DNA of 64,000 nucleotides, taken from positions 14,430,142-14,494,141 of the forward strand of contig NC_069097.1 in NCBI RefSeq assembly GCF_947172395.1. Reading direction: 5' to 3'. The notes beneath the pieces are model-generated. The model was given only the letters and a program-made list of their open reading frames with translations. It was not told where the DNA came from and made no database searches. This DNA comes from Bicyclus anynana (lineage: Eukaryota > Arthropoda > Insecta > Lepidoptera > Nymphalidae). Both the position numbers and the translations under genes were made by a program. How positions within the stretch are numbered: position 1 is the stretch's first letter; each line of letters begins with the position of its first letter. Shown here one piece after another: positions 10,873-21,728 of the stretch.

Positions 10873-11173
10873 ATCTCCTCATGTAGGTTTATTTATAAAG
10901 TGAAACAATATTAGGTGCGTTGGGCATGTTTTTTTTAATGCATGTTCATTTTAACTCACGATAATATTACCGTTAATTTTAATTCAAAAAATAATTACTG
11001 ACGACACGAAATATATACATACCTACACGAAATTGTAACCCACCTACGTAAAAACACAAAAATAATTCAGATTGAAATAGAGAAATGCGGTAGGTACAAA
11101 AATGATCATGGTAGAGCCTTGGTATTATTTATTTAATACTTTTCCGTTTCCCAAACGTTGTTGATACTCGTAA

Positions 11174-11211
11174 TGCATGGCTAGTGTGAGTACGAGTACA
11201 CTAGCCATGCA
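11174..11211. repeat. 14-bp perfect hairpin
   Basis: TGCATGGCTAGTGT (11174-11187) and its exact reverse complement (11198-11211) flank the 10-base loop GAGTACGAGT. An outer GTTGATA/TATCAAC pair extends the stem after a short bulge. Confidence 0.7.
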
Positions 11212-11290
11212 ATATCAACATCGTCGCATTCTGATAAGTACCTATAAATAGGTAAATGAAACAACTACCCAAAGGCCAATATTGTTAAAA

Positions 11291-11727
11291 TCTATATATA
11301 TATATATATAAAAGAAAGTGGTGTTAGTTACTCCACTTATAATTCAAGAACGGCTGAACCGATTTAGCTGAAAATTGGCAGGTAGTTTAGAGCTAGGAGA
11401 AGGACACAGGATACTTTTTAAAAAAAAAAAAAAAATAAGTCGGGTTTTCCTTCCTGACGCTATAACTCCAGAACGCACGAACCGATTTCCACGGTTTTGC
11501 ATTCGTTGTAAAGGTCTCGGGCTCTGTGAGGTTTATAGCAAAGAAAATTCAGGAAAAATTTCAACGTAGGGTAGGGGTAGGGTAAGGGTATGTTAGGGGT
11601 ATGGTAGGGTAGGGTAGGGTAGGGTAGGGTAGGGTAGGGGTAGGGTAGGGGAAGGGTAGGGGTAGGGTAGGGGTAGTTGAAAGTTTACATCGAGTTTCAC
11701 GCGGACGAAGACGCGGGCGTCCGCTAG
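11291..11727 (+). mobile_element. H3 Helitron-like element
   Basis: Inserted A|TC...CTAG|T. The 5' end is TCTATATATATA..AAAGAAAGTGGTGTTAG and the 3' end is a perfect 7-bp stem, GCGGACG..CGTCCGC, overlapping CGCTAG. The 5' end differs from H2 but the last 30 or so bases match the H2 end. Internal sequence includes two ACCGATTT blocks and a long G-rich (TAGGG)n array. 437 bp, non-autonomous. Confidence 0.75.
11566..11678 (+). repeat. (TAGGG)n G-rich minisatellite inside H3
   Basis: Irregular array of TAGGG, TAGGGG and related units with many GGG runs at 1-3 base spacing, so G-quadruplex formation is plausible. It is not the lepidopteran telomere repeat (TTAGG). A proline/tyrosine-rich frame on the minus strand is only the translation of this array. 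Confidence 0.9.
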
Positions 11728-11992
11728 TAAAATATAAATTAGAACGTCTATTAGCACTTCAATAACTCGATAAGGCGTCTTCTCGACGCCGTTTCGATTA
11801 AATTTTCTGAGTCCATTTGACATTGACTTGTTGTAAGCAAAAATCACGTTCGTCGTATCCAATCAACCGGTTCAAACAAAACAATTTCAATTGCAAAACG
11901 AGTTCCGACTGCGGTTTAATTGATTCGGAATAACAAATCAGACGTTTGTTTTGAACGTGGATTAGAATCATGTAAAGTAAGGAAAATAAGCT

Positions 11993-12203
11993 TTTTGGCT
12001 GGTGGGAGGCTTCGGCCGTGGCTAGTTACCGGCAAAGACGTACCGCCAAGCGATGTAGCGTTCCAGTACAATGTCCTATAGAATCTAAAAGTGGTGTAGA
12101 TTTTCAACCTCCTCCTAACAAGATAGCCCGTTTCCATCTTAGATTGCATCACTTACCATTAGGTCAGATTGTAGTCATGGGCTAACATGTAGAGATTAAT
12201 AAG
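11993..12203 (+). mobile_element. Headless SINE B
   Basis: Begins TTTTGGCTGGTGGGAGGC. A 9-base deletion removes most of the ACCACCCTACC segment, and the tail reads GGGCTAACATGTAGAGATTAA. Both deletions and base changes suggest an old copy. Confidence 0.85.
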
Positions 12204-12205
12204 AA

Positions 12206-12285
12206 TGGGCCAGCGTGGTGAACTATTGGCTAACCCCTGAGAGAAGACTCGAGCTCAGCAGGGAGCCGATTAAGGGTTGATAACG
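12206..12285 (+). mobile_element. SINE A 3' fragment
   Basis: GGGCCAGCGTGGTGAACTATT through GAGCTCAGCAGGGAGCCG to GGGTTGATAACG. About 80 bp, strongly 5'-truncated, directly after the headless SINE B. Confidence 0.75.
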
Positions 12286-12307
12286 ATATTATTATCATAT
12301 CTAGATG

Positions 12308-12650
12308 ATTCATTATCATTGGCCTATGGACGTCCACTACAGGTCATAGGTCTCTTGCATGGACTTCTAAACACAAAGGTCTTGAGCCACCAGCAGCGGC
12401 TCCCTGCAATTCTTGCTTGTGCGGGGTCGACCAACACTGCGCTTTCCGGTGCGGGGTCGCCATTCTAGCATCTTGTGACCCCAACATCCATCAGCTTTTC
12501 GAACTTTGTACCCTACCCATTGCCACTTCAACGTCGCGACTCGCTGTGCTATGTCATTGACTTTGGTTCTTCTGATTTCAGATTCGACCACTCAGAAAAA
12601 TTCCAAGCATAGGTCGCTCCATCGCTCCCTGAGTCACTTTGATCTTTCTT
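12308..12650 (-). pseudogene. RTE-A LINE C-terminal fragment
   Basis: On the minus strand one frame reads RRTKVNDIAQRVATLKWQWVG then ..MLEWRPRTGKRSVGRP, the conserved C-terminal segment of this family. It then loses frame before GGACGTCCATAGGCC. Three of the family's landmark segments are present; the (GATGAT) tail is not clear at 12308. Confidence 0.75.
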
Positions 12651-13182
12651 ATTACCTAGATGATTGCGAGAATTTCATTTATTTCAAAAGAAAAAAAAAA
12701 CTGAATAGTGACAACCCTAACAAAGGCAAATAAAACATCGGGATTGACAAGATTATGCTCCGTAACCAGCGTTTATCCCTCGGTTATGGATATCTAGGTG
12801 ATTGAGGGAAAAATGTAAATTTCGAATGGGTGGATTTTTTTCCGTATCCGCGCACAAAGGAATCGATTCGCCGTCCATTTACTTGTGATTGAGGTCAACC
12901 TGGCACTGACGTGACTTAATGTGCTAAGATGGCTCTTGTGTAGGGTTGTCAACGAGGGTAGTTTTAAAGCTAAGCCTCTATAACACCCCTAATAACAAGT
13001 TAAAAGTTATAAATCTCGGTTTCAGTCACTCAACCGTAAAACAAGAAAATAGAAGTGGAGTAAACATATTGTAATCATGTCAACGTGCAGGTGCAACACC
13101 GAAATTCAAGAAAAATATAATCTTCGGGATTTCGGGAATATAATATATATAGCCTACTTTGCTAGTAGTCAACTTACTTACA

Positions 13183-13600
13183 GTTTTACCGGCGTAGTTT
13201 CCGTTCCCGTAGAAATAAGAGGATAAACTATAGCCTATATGACACTCGTGATAGCCCAGTGGATATAACCTCTACCTCACATTCCGGAGGGTGTGGGTTC
13301 GAATCCGGTCCGGGATATGCACCGCCAACTTTTCAGTTGTGTGCATTTTAAGAAATTAAATATCACGTGTCTCAAACTGTGAAAGAAAAACATCGTGAGG
13401 AAACCTGCATACCAGAGAATTGTCCTAATTGACTGCGTGTGTGAAGTCTACCAATCAGCATTGGGCCAGCGTGGTGGACAATTGGCCTAGCCCCTCTCAT
13501 TCAGAGAGGACTGGAGCTCAGCAGTGAGCCAAATATGGGTTGATAATGATGATGACACTCACAAATTACGTGCTATTCTAGTAATAAAAACATTACAATC
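13183..13600 (-). mobile_element. H1-variant fragment interrupted by SINE A
   Basis: TTTTACCGGCGTAGTTTCCG and GGATAAACTATAGCCTAT precede the SINE; ACAAATTACGTGCTATTCTAG follows it. The same joined text occurs uninterrupted at 17165-17300, which shows the SINE landed inside an older Helitron-like repeat. Confidence 0.6.
13248..13551 (+). mobile_element. SINE A, full length with TSD
   Basis: A complete tRNA-like head including the B box GGTTCGAATCC, the whole body, and a GAT tail. ATGACACTC at 13239-13247 is repeated at 13552-13560. An A box and B box in the right order suggest an RNA polymerase III promoter. Confidence 0.9.
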
Positions 13601-14821
13601 GGCTAAAATTTTAAATTAAATTAATAGGTTTAGGGCTAAATTATTAAATTATAGAACTATCTGTATGTATTATAAGTAAGCATTAAGATTTGTGCGCTAT
13701 AACGGCAACCCTACGTAGACCCTTAGGAAGCCATCTTAGGGTCGTAACAAATTACGTGAAAACGTTCCATAGAGGGCATCAAAAAGGATTACCGGCAGTT
13801 TCCGCATGTCTTCACTCTCATCTCATCCCTTGTGATAAGGTCAATGACCTGCGGCGACCGGCGCAGGACTGCGCGTCACTTTTTGACACATGTTTGCTGT
13901 GACAAATGACATTTTTCAACTTTTCTTATAACCGAACATAAAGTACTTAGATGCTCACTCCTTGGGTCCAGGAACAAAGTATTTATTCATGGCGAATTGG
14001 ATAAAACTATGAAGGAGGTAAACCATGGTGGTGGGAGCGTTTTCCTTCCAAGCCATCTTCCAGACTTTGGTGCGTCCGATAATAAGTATGCCCTCTGTTG
14101 TGTGATTCCGCTATGTTATATTCGTCGTTGTAATATTCGCCTATATATAACAAGGTTTAGAATTTGAACTTAATATTAATAAAAATAAAATGTCACTAAC
14201 ATCGAAGTTGCCATGGAAATGAGCGATGTCACATCGCTGTAACTTTACAGAATGTGGCTGAATATTTAAAATTAAAGAAAGATAGAGAGAGTTGCATTTT
14301 TTATTATATAAACAAACTAACAACCAGCCTTATGTATTGAACGGAATAACATAGATTTTTTGTTTTTCAAAAACTATGTCTTTAAATATGTCTTTGTCTA
14401 CGACAAAATAGAAATCTTTCTGGCGGTTCGTTGGTGGTAGTAAGTCCTAAAGATTCGTTTCGTAAATCTCTTTTCAAAATTATATTAGAAATCCAATAAA
14501 ATGTCTACAAGTTCTTAAAAGAAAATACGTGAAGATAAAATCATCGAGATAAATTTGAATATTGCGGCTATTATCTTTCCTATAGAAAAACAACTATGGC
14601 TGGAGCAAAAGGAAATTACCTTTTTAGAATAAAATGATAGCATTTCATCTTAGCAATAGAAAACTGTAAAATACCTACTTTTACTTATTATTTTTTACCA
14701 GCGGGTGCCTGTAACTTCACTACGTCACCATTTATTATAATAATAATTATGATTTCATTTCCCACTAATTTGGGTTTGGAGCTTATACCCACCATGCTGC
14801 TTCAATACTTGTAGACAGATT
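13601..14821. other. No gene recognised
   Basis: A GC-richer patch at 13690-13910 holds a 70-codon plus-strand frame of no known family. The rest is AT-rich with no long frame. Confidence 0.45.
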
Positions 14822-15105
14822 TCATCATCATTATTATCAATTCAGCTCACTGCTGAGCACGAGTCTCCTCTCAGAATGAGAGAAGTTACGCCAATAGTAG
14901 GTATACCACGCTGGCCCAATGCGGACAGACTTCACACACGTAGAGAAATAAGGATGAATTTTTGGAGAGGATCTCTTTCCTCACGATGTTTTTCTTTCAC
15001 CGTTTGAGACACGTGCTATTTAATTTCTTATAATGAAAAGTTGGAAGTGCATGCCCCGGTCCGGATTCAAACTTACGCCCTCCGTAATCGAAGGCAGAGG
15101 TCTCA
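14822..15105 (-). mobile_element. SINE A
   Basis: Reverse copy from TCATCATCATTATTATCAATTCAG-type tail to the tRNA-like head (B box GGATTCAAACTTACG, degenerate). A small insertion interrupts the GTGGACTATTGG segment, and the CAACTTTTCAGTTG motif has lost its 3' half. Confidence 0.8.
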
Positions 15106-15248
15106 GTTCAGATTTAGGTGATGATATTCGAGTCAATAAAACACGCCAGCTTAGCATGCTTTCCATGGTACAAAAATCTCCAACTTTCCAACTCTGTAAC
15201 CATCACGTGAGATCACAGTCAAGCACTAAATTGTTATTGATAAAAATC

Positions 15249-15288
15249 ACGATATCGATATCGATATATCGATAATTGCTATCGATAG
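15249..15288. repeat. ATCGAT cluster
   Basis: Overlapping GATATCGATATCGATATATC followed by GATAATTGCTATCGATAGG gives four ATCGAT palindromes in 40 bp, two within TATCGATA. TATCGATA is the core of the insect DREF site, but the cluster may simply be a short (ATCGAT)n microsatellite. Confidence 0.4.
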
Positions 15289-15629
15289 GTGAACATTTTC
15301 GCTTCTCTATCGTAAGTCACCGCAACGCAAAAACGGCTCTGATAGCTTATTATTTGTATCCATAAGCCTTGAAATAGTATGGCGATTTAACATTTTCACG
15401 CGATTTGGCTTTAGACCAAGCGTCGGATAACAGAAATATCCCTCTATTTATAAACGGACACGCCTTCTTACTGGTTGTTTGTATTCGTGAAAGATATTGA
15501 AAAAAAAAGATGATGTGGTCAGAACAAACCATATCAAAATATATTGAAAATTTAGGGTAGGTTTACACAAACTGATTTCGATATTTAAAAAAATTAAAAG
15601 GCTCCCTGATTATAGGAAAAGGAAAAGCT

Positions 15630-15821
15630 TCTTTTTTTATTATTACAAGTTAGCCCTTGACTATAATCTCACCTGATGGCATAAGTGATGATGCAATCTG
15701 AGGTGGAAGCGGGCTAAGCCAGACCTGCCAGACCAGGACCAATTACGAAAATCTCAATCGGCCCAGCCGGGAATCGAACCCAGGACCTCCCTTTTGTAAA
15801 TCCACCTCACATACCAAAATT
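15630..15821 (-). mobile_element. SINE B with internal deletion
   Basis: Reverse copy: poly-T, ACAAGTTAGCCCTTGACTAT, AAGCGGGCTAA, then it jumps to GCCAGACCTG and the tRNA-like head (GGAATCGAACCCAGGACC). The central block with CGCTTGGCGGTACG is missing. The head stops at CACATACCA, where SINE F follows. Confidence 0.8.
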
Positions 15822-15970
15822 AATAAAACGTTGACACCACCAACTTTCTTAATATTACACGCTACTAAAAATATCTTGGAAAACACCTCAAAACTATATT
15901 GCTCGACCGAAATTCGAACCCCCGAGCTCGTGATGAAAAACCGCCTTGGCCAACCACTGAACCAATAGAA
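15822..15970 (-). mobile_element. SINE F (tRNA-headed, one copy)
   Basis: On the minus strand a tRNA-like head (GGTTCAGTGGTTGGCC, B box GGGTTCGAATTTCGG-like) is followed by TTTTCCAAGATATTTTTAGT, AGCGTGTAATATTAAGAAAG and TTGGTGGTGTC. It joins the truncated head of SINE B at its tail end. Confidence 0.5.
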
Positions 15971-16296
15971 TTTTATTTATAAGTGTAACTATACCTTATC
16001 ATGCCATATATTCTGAAGGATGCTACAAAGATCCTTTCGTCCAAAATTAAAAGCTTTTTCTGGAATATAAATACGAGAAAATCCTAAAATTCAATGTCCA
16101 CAGCAACTTCCGTCTATGGAAGTCGCTAAAAAAGTTCCACTCAACTCCGTACGAACATTCATCAACAAAAAGTCCATTAACAAGTTTTGATAGAGTTTTG
16201 AACATTTTTAACACAACATCTGCTGTACTACATCGATGTTTTGCTTTTACACACCCTTAACTTTAAGTGTTTACTAAGTTGTTGACAACAACATTG

Positions 16297-16608
16297 ATTT
16301 TTTTTTTACAGGTTAGCCCTTGATTACAATCTCACCTGATGGTAAGTGATGATGCAATCTAAGATGGAAGCGGGTTAACTAGTTAGGAGGAGGATGAAAA
16401 TCCAAACCCTATCGGTTTCTACGCGACATCGTACCGGAACGATTAATCGCTTGGCGGTACGTTTTTGTCGGTAGGGTGGTAACTAGCCACGGCCGAAGCT
16501 TCCCACCAGCCCGACCTGGACCAATTAAGAAAACCTCAACCGTGGGATCGAACCCAGGACCTCCGTCTTGTAAATCCACCGCGCATACCACTGCACGGCC
16601 GTCAAAAA
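16297..16608 (-). mobile_element. SINE B, near full length
   Basis: Poly-T at 16297 through ACAGGTTAGCCCTTGATTAC, GCTTGGCGGTACG, the GCCCGACCTGGACC region and GGGATCGAACCCAGGACC to CCACTGCACGGCCGTCAAA. The A box is damaged by a four-base deletion (CTGCACGG in place of CTGCGCCACGG). Confidence 0.85.
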
Positions 16609-16723
16609 AAATGTTGATATTAATAACAAGGCCTCCCTTCTTATAGGAGAGTGGAATTACAGCTGTGACCCACCACGCAGATCTAACGCGGGTTGGCGGG
16701 CTTGGAGTGATTGTCTGACTATG

Positions 16724-17095
16724 CGACATAGGCCTTTTGTAGGGACTTCCAAACATAGCGATACTGAGCCATCTAAATCCAGCGAATACCTGCCACACGC
16801 TTGATATCGTCAGTCCACCTGGTGGGGGTCGACCAACACTGCGCTTTCTAGTGCGGGGTCGCCATTCCAGCTCCTTGGGACCCCAATGGCCATCGGCTCT
16901 TCTACTATGTGCCCCGCCCATTGCCACTTCAGCTTCGCGACACGCTAAGCTATGTCGTGACTTTAGTTCTTCTGCGGATCTCCTCATTTCTGATTCGATC
17001 ACGCAGAGATACTCCTAGCATAGCTCGTTCCATCGCCCGCTGTGTGACTCTGAGTTTTCTTATGAGGCCCATAGTTAGCGACCAAGTCTCAATCA
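16724..17095 (-). pseudogene. RTE-A LINE C-terminal fragment
   Basis: The minus strand reads ..HSRRADGHWGPKELEWRPRTRKRSVGRPP.. from this family's C-terminus, preceded by a frameshifted DIAQRVAKLKW segment. It ends near GGCCTATGTCGC without the final 40 bases and tail. The long minus frame here (16409-17002) is this fragment read through into SINE B. Confidence 0.75.
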
Positions 17096-17164
17096 ATATT
17101 AGACGTTATTAATAGTGGCTGATGAATTATAACATAACGGGCTAGAATTTCTTACCAGTTCTTA

Positions 17165-17300
17165 TAATAATATCATGTTGGTGATTTCACCTGCGTAGTT
17201 TGCGTTATCGAGAGGATTAGGAGATAAAATATAACCAATGACACTCACAATTAAAAATACCAAAAATTACGTGGCTTTCTAGTAGTAAAAGAATGATCAA
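17165..17300 (-). mobile_element. H1-variant fragment
   Basis: GATTTCACCTGCGTAGTTTG, GGAGATAAAATATAACCAATG, ACACTCACAATTAAAAATACC, AAATTACGTGGCTTTCTAGTA. It is the uninterrupted version of the locus at 13183-13600. Confidence 0.55.
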
Positions 17301-17977
17301 AATTTTATATGGCAAAGGCAAAGGTTTTTTTTTATTATTCTTTATTCTATATAGGTATACCTAGCTTTATAATCATAAAATTACTTGGATTTTGCTCACG
17401 AGATTACTACCATGTGGAAAGATGAGTCAATGTTCCGTTAGTCTTTTCAGGCAAAGTCCATATAGCAAAAAGCTTCGAGGAACAAACGCCTAAAGAAGCT
17501 TTCGCTTAATTGGCTCAAAGGTCGGATAAAGAAGTCAGTCTGGAGCTCAGACCGGTTAGGCAAGTAAAAAATTATTTTATGTTCAAAAGGGATATTGAAA
17601 TTTACAGAATTGAACGGAGCTAAAATAAAATTGAGTGTAATTGAGAAAAATAAATATAAATAAAGAAAATCTCAAAATAGAAGAAATTGTACGTATAACG
17701 TACTGAAAATTGATGCGATCATTTCTGGTTTTAGATTCCGTTATGAGGAAAACTCATATTGATTTCCCGTTACAGGGCAAAGACCTGATGCATTGCGGTT
17801 ATTGACTTTTCTCAGTCACATGTATGTACAATATACATATAACAATCGTATATAAAAATAGTAATATACTGTAAAAAGGGAAGAGAAGAGCTTAGACCCA
17901 ATACGTTTCCTCAATAGGTACAAGTTTCTAAGTTTCTGAGAATTTATATATGTATACTGAAACACGAACCCTACACC

Positions 17978-18186
17978 TTTTGGCTGGTGGGAGGCTTCGG
18001 CCGTGACTAGTTGCCCTACCGACAAAGGCGTACCGCCAAGCGATTTAGTGTTCCGGTACGATGTCGTGTAGAAACCGAAAGGAGTGTGGATTTCATCCTA
18101 CTTCTAACAAGTTAGTCCGCTTCCATCTTAGATTGCATCATCATTTACCATCAGGTGAGTCAAGGGCTAATTTGTAATAAAAAAAA
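17978..18186 (+). mobile_element. Headless SINE B
   Basis: Starts TTTTGGCTGGTGGGAGGC and ends GTCAAGGGCTAATTTGTAAT plus poly-A. ACCTTTT before the body and AACCTTTT after the tail may be a weak target duplication; if so, the leading T run belongs to the target and not to the element. Confidence 0.85.
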
Positions 18187-18252
18187 GAACCTTTTCATGT
18201 AAATGTGGTAACTATGTATCAATTAATAATATTAGACTCAATGATAATTTGA

Positions 18253-18430
18253 AACTATAGATCGGTTACGTCCCTACAAAATCAAGTGATCCTGTTAATA
18301 GGTTACAACAGTGAGGGTAAACATGCACAATTTTGTCTTTATTCCATTATATTATATTATATTTATATTCACAACTCGACATTGTAGACGATATTTAGGT
18401 ATTATTTGTTTAAATAACGTTCGTTGTTGA
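18253..18430. repeat. Dispersed repeat V, copy 1
   Basis: GTCCCTACAAAATCA, CATGCACAATTTTGTCTTTA, CGACATTGTAGACGATATTT and AGGTATTATTTGTTTAAATAA recur in order at 52536-52718, and on the other strand at 44545-44750 and 60140-60520. Class unknown. Confidence 0.7.
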
Positions 18431-19554
18431 CCACAACTAACATTGAGTTGTGTATAATTTTCCTCTTTTGAGCGCCTTAGTGTGCGTTAGTAACACATTT
18501 AACAATATTTAATATCATTGATTAAGCTAGGCATTTGCGTCCCAAAAACATATTTTTTTACAAACTTCTACTTCTTTCTACAAACCTATCTGGATAAAAG
18601 CCTTTGCAATGTTCAAAAATAATAATTCATGTTCGCAGCTATACATTGAAGTCGGCCATAAAGAACCGGAACCGGAAAGAAAAATAGAGGCAATAATTAC
18701 TTTTCGTCATATTGGTTTACTGTTATAATTTAATTATTGAAATCGAAAGAAGTCTCCATTATTGTTATAATTAAACCTTTAAAAATCATAATTTTTTTTC
18801 ATACCGAAATATAAATTTGAAAGTAATTTTGGCTACTTGTTACGTTTTACGGCTAACCACTAAACCGATTTTAAAAATTCTTACACCAATGGAGTACTAG
18901 CAAGTATGGAGTATTAGCAAGTATTTTTTTATTTGACTATTCCCACAGTAATGGTAACTACGCAGGGTGTCGTATATAGATTATACGGGTAAGTTGGAAG
19001 GATCTAAATATGATTTTGAATTCATGCGTCCAAAACTTTGAAAGACGACTTTGGACTTCAGTTATAACAATTTAACTTTATAATGGGGTTTTGTGACGTG
19101 CTGACTTGTCTTTGGTAAAGAATGTACTATTTGGTAATTTTCGTTTGAAATCTTGAATTTTTTGGCTGTACGTCGGATTTTTTGGAAGGCAGAAATATGT
19201 TTGTTTCGTCATGGGGGTTTTAACTTTGTTATTATCTGTTAACATTGAGAGATTCACTTCATTTCATTCGTCGCAGAATTACTTGAAGTATTTGCATTGA
19301 AATTTTAGATCGAAATATTGAAACCGACCTGAGATATCGTGAATAGAAGTTAAAATTTTATTAAATTTGAAAATTACGAAATTAGGTTTATTATGTTTTA
19401 TTTCAATGTCCGTCAGACGAATCCAAAAAAAATTATTACATCGTATGTAGCATGGTAACAATCATTTTGGTACCAATTTTACATTGTGGTTAAAGAGTTA
19501 GGGGTAAAGTTTAAATTATGGTTGTTAGCCGCTCATCTATAAGCACCTCGTTTT
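18431..19554. other. No gene recognised
   Basis: AT-rich; the 60-codon minus frame at 19279-19461 has no family resemblance. No repeat match seen. Confidence 0.5.
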
Positions 19555-19838
19555 GACGGCCACGTGGCGCAGTGGGTAGTGACCTTGCTTTCTGCATCCA
19601 CGGCCGTGGGTTCGATTCCCACAACTGGAAAATATTCGTGTGATGAACGTGGGTTTTTTCCAGTGTCTGTGTGTATTTATACATTATATAATTATTTATA
19701 TGTAGTATATAAATGTATATGAATATTATAATATCAACTATATTAGTACCTATAATACAAGCTACTCTGTATGCTTACTTTGGGGCTAGATAGTGATGTG
19801 TATTGTTTAAGTATATTTATTTATTATTTATTATTATG
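19555..19838 (+). mobile_element. SINE C (tRNA-headed)
   Basis: tRNA-like head with A-box-like TGGCGCAGTGGG and a clean B box GGTTCGATTCC, then AACTGGAAAATATTCGTGTG, CAGTGTCTGTGTG, and CTTACTTTGGGGCTAGATAG, ending in a (TTTA/TTA)n tail. It resembles a lepidopteran SINE I remember with the TTTGGGGCTAGAT block. This is the only copy seen here. Confidence 0.7.
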
Positions 19839-19912
19839 TAGTACCTACTGCTCCGACGAGCTCTGTCACAAATAGCTCAACTACTCGTAAAAGTATTTAT
19901 TACTAGCAGACG

Positions 19913-20127
19913 CCCGCGACTTCGTCCGCGTGGAATTCAGTTTTTCACAAATCCCGCGGGAACCATGCATTTTTCCGGGATGAAAAGTAGCCATTGTGTT
20001 AATCCAGAGTAAAATCTATTTCCATTTGAAATTTCAGCCAAATCGCTTCAATAGCCGCAGCGTAAAGGAGGAACAAACATACTTACACACTTACACACAA
20101 ACTTTCGCCTTTAGAATATTAGTGTGA
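19913..20127 (-). mobile_element. H2 Helitron-like element
   Basis: Good full-length copy: CTAG at 19913-19916 (preceded by A) and GA at 20126-20127 (followed by T) give A|TC...CTAG|T on minus. The 3' hairpin reads GCAGACG..CGTCCGC with one mismatch. About 215 bp; GCCAAATCGCTTCAATAGCC is the conserved internal block. Confidence 0.8.
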
Positions 20128-20959
20128 TAGTTTGATTAAAATTTATGATTATTAATTTTATTATATTTATAAGACTATAATTGTAAAAAATTCAATATTT
20201 TACAAAAAATGTCTTTATATTTTTATGACTTGTACTTATGGTAGTAGAGCGAAAAAACGATTCACACCCCCTTTTTAAACATGGTGGCGTATTTGGACCT
20301 AGAAAACGTGGATTTAAGTTCCTCTCGGCACCCCATGGTAAAATAAAAAAATGTCCTTTATTTTTTTCCGAGTTTCAATTTTAACTTAAAAATAGTTAAA
20401 AACAAAAAAAAACTGTAAAAAGCTAAATTCATAAAGCTCAGGTGTTCACGTCCTCATCTCACACTTTATTACCCATTTTAGGTTACATCTCGTCTCGGCA
20501 CCTAACCTATTTGTTTAACAAAACGCTGTAAAACTCGACTCTACTGCTCTCGTAATAAGACACCCATATTCACCCATAAACCCTTTCAGTAAAACTATTT
20601 ACGGTGTATTCAAAAATACACTTTATGGCACACTAAATAAGGATTATAATTACTTTACCAAATAAAACACGGAGTTTTCCCATTAGCAGAAGGGAGTTCA
20701 TTGTCCACAAAAGCCTATTCCGTTTAACTTTAAAAGTTTCTAGAACGCGTACATATTGTGAATTTTACAGAGAAACTTTTAAGCAGCAATTCAAAAATTG
20801 TTTTTTTGAAAGTGGCGTGCATAAGGATTTTACCTAGGGTATGCACTATACATACAAATTATACAAAATGGAAAGTACCTTCTCCAAGACTGACACGTAC
20901 TAAAACCTTTGGGAAAGCAGTGAATATTTTGCATCTAAAAAGTGTGCACCAATGATGGA
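20128..20959. other. No gene recognised
   Basis: TCTCGGCACC occurs twice (about 20324 and 20493), each near a 3'-ward AT-rich run, hinting at an old duplicated segment. No coding or known mobile element identified. Confidence 0.4.
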
Positions 20960-21268
20960 TTCAACATCATTATCAACCCATATTCGGCTCACTGCTGAGC
21001 TCGAGTCTCCTCTCAGAATGAGACGGGTTAGGCCAATAGTCCACCACGCTGGCCCAATGCGGATTGGTAGACTTCACACAGAGAATTCAGAAAATTCTCT
21101 GGTATGCAGGTTTCCTCACGATGTTTTCCTTCATCATTTGAAACACGTGATGTTTAATTACTTAAAATGCACACAACTGAAAAGTTGGAGGTGCATGCCC
21201 CGGACCGGATTCGAACCCACACCCTCCGGAGTCGGAGGCAGAGGTCATATCCACTAGGCTATCACGCA
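20960..21268 (-). mobile_element. SINE A, full length
   Basis: Complete reverse copy with B box GGATTCGAACCC, body and CATCATTATCAACCCATATT tail end. The head finishes at GGCTATCACGC. One 4-base deletion removes the ACAC of CACACACGC. Confidence 0.85.
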
Positions 21269-21282
21269 TTGGAAAAATACCT

Positions 21283-21336
21283 TCTCTTCCCCCGTAAGTC
21301 GTAGTCCTCATGTTTGTGGGTAGACACGACACTACT
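21283..21336 (-). mobile_element. RTE-B LINE 3' tip
   Basis: CCGTAAGTCGTAGTCCTCAT and GTTTGTGGGTAGACACGAC match the last bases after the stop codon in the larger RTE-B fragment at 24858 (CCGTGAGTCGTATTCCTCAT, GTGTGAGGGTCGTGACC). A fragment of about 50 bp, as extreme 5' truncation leaves. Confidence 0.6.
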
Positions 21337-21540
21337 AAAAAAAAAACTCCGATATTTTTTATCGATTCATCATAATAGTATGAATAAATAGATAATAATA
21401 TCAAAATAATAAATTATGGTAGTAGTCTCCAAAAGTAACTTTTGCACTAACGAAGAGGTTCTTTAATTATTTTGCTAAATTATATTTCAGTAGTATTTTT
21501 GGTCCATTTTAAGGCTAAGTGGGGCAAGTATAGAGAATAG

Positions 21541-21728
21541 ATGACGCCAAGCGGTTTCAATCGCGTGGTTCCCGTTTCCGTAAGAATACGGGGATAATAT
21601 ACAGCCTATAGTCTTTATCGATAAATGGGCTATATAACACTGAAAGAATTTTTCTAATCAGACCAGTAGTTCCTGAGTTTAGCGTGTTCAAACAAACAAA
21701 CTCTTCAGCTTTATAATAAAAGTATTGA
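21541..21728 (-). mobile_element. H1 Helitron-like element
   Basis: GACGCCAAGCGGTTTCAATC through GGGATAATATACAGCCTATA and CGATAAATGGGCTAT to GCTTTATAATAAAAGTATTGA. The CTAG and TC termini have both drifted (AGATGACGCC; TATTGA). Confidence 0.7.

Noticed and set aside
11566..11678. Telomeric repeat
   Set aside because: The unit is TAGGG, not the lepidopteran TTAGG, and it lies inside a Helitron-like element.
11593..11862. Minus-strand protein with PYPTLPYPTLPYP repeats
   Set aside because: It is the translation of the (TAGGG)n array within the H3 element; no start context or homology.
16409..17002. 197-codon minus frame as a gene
   Set aside because: It joins an RTE-A fragment to a SINE B in one accidental frame.
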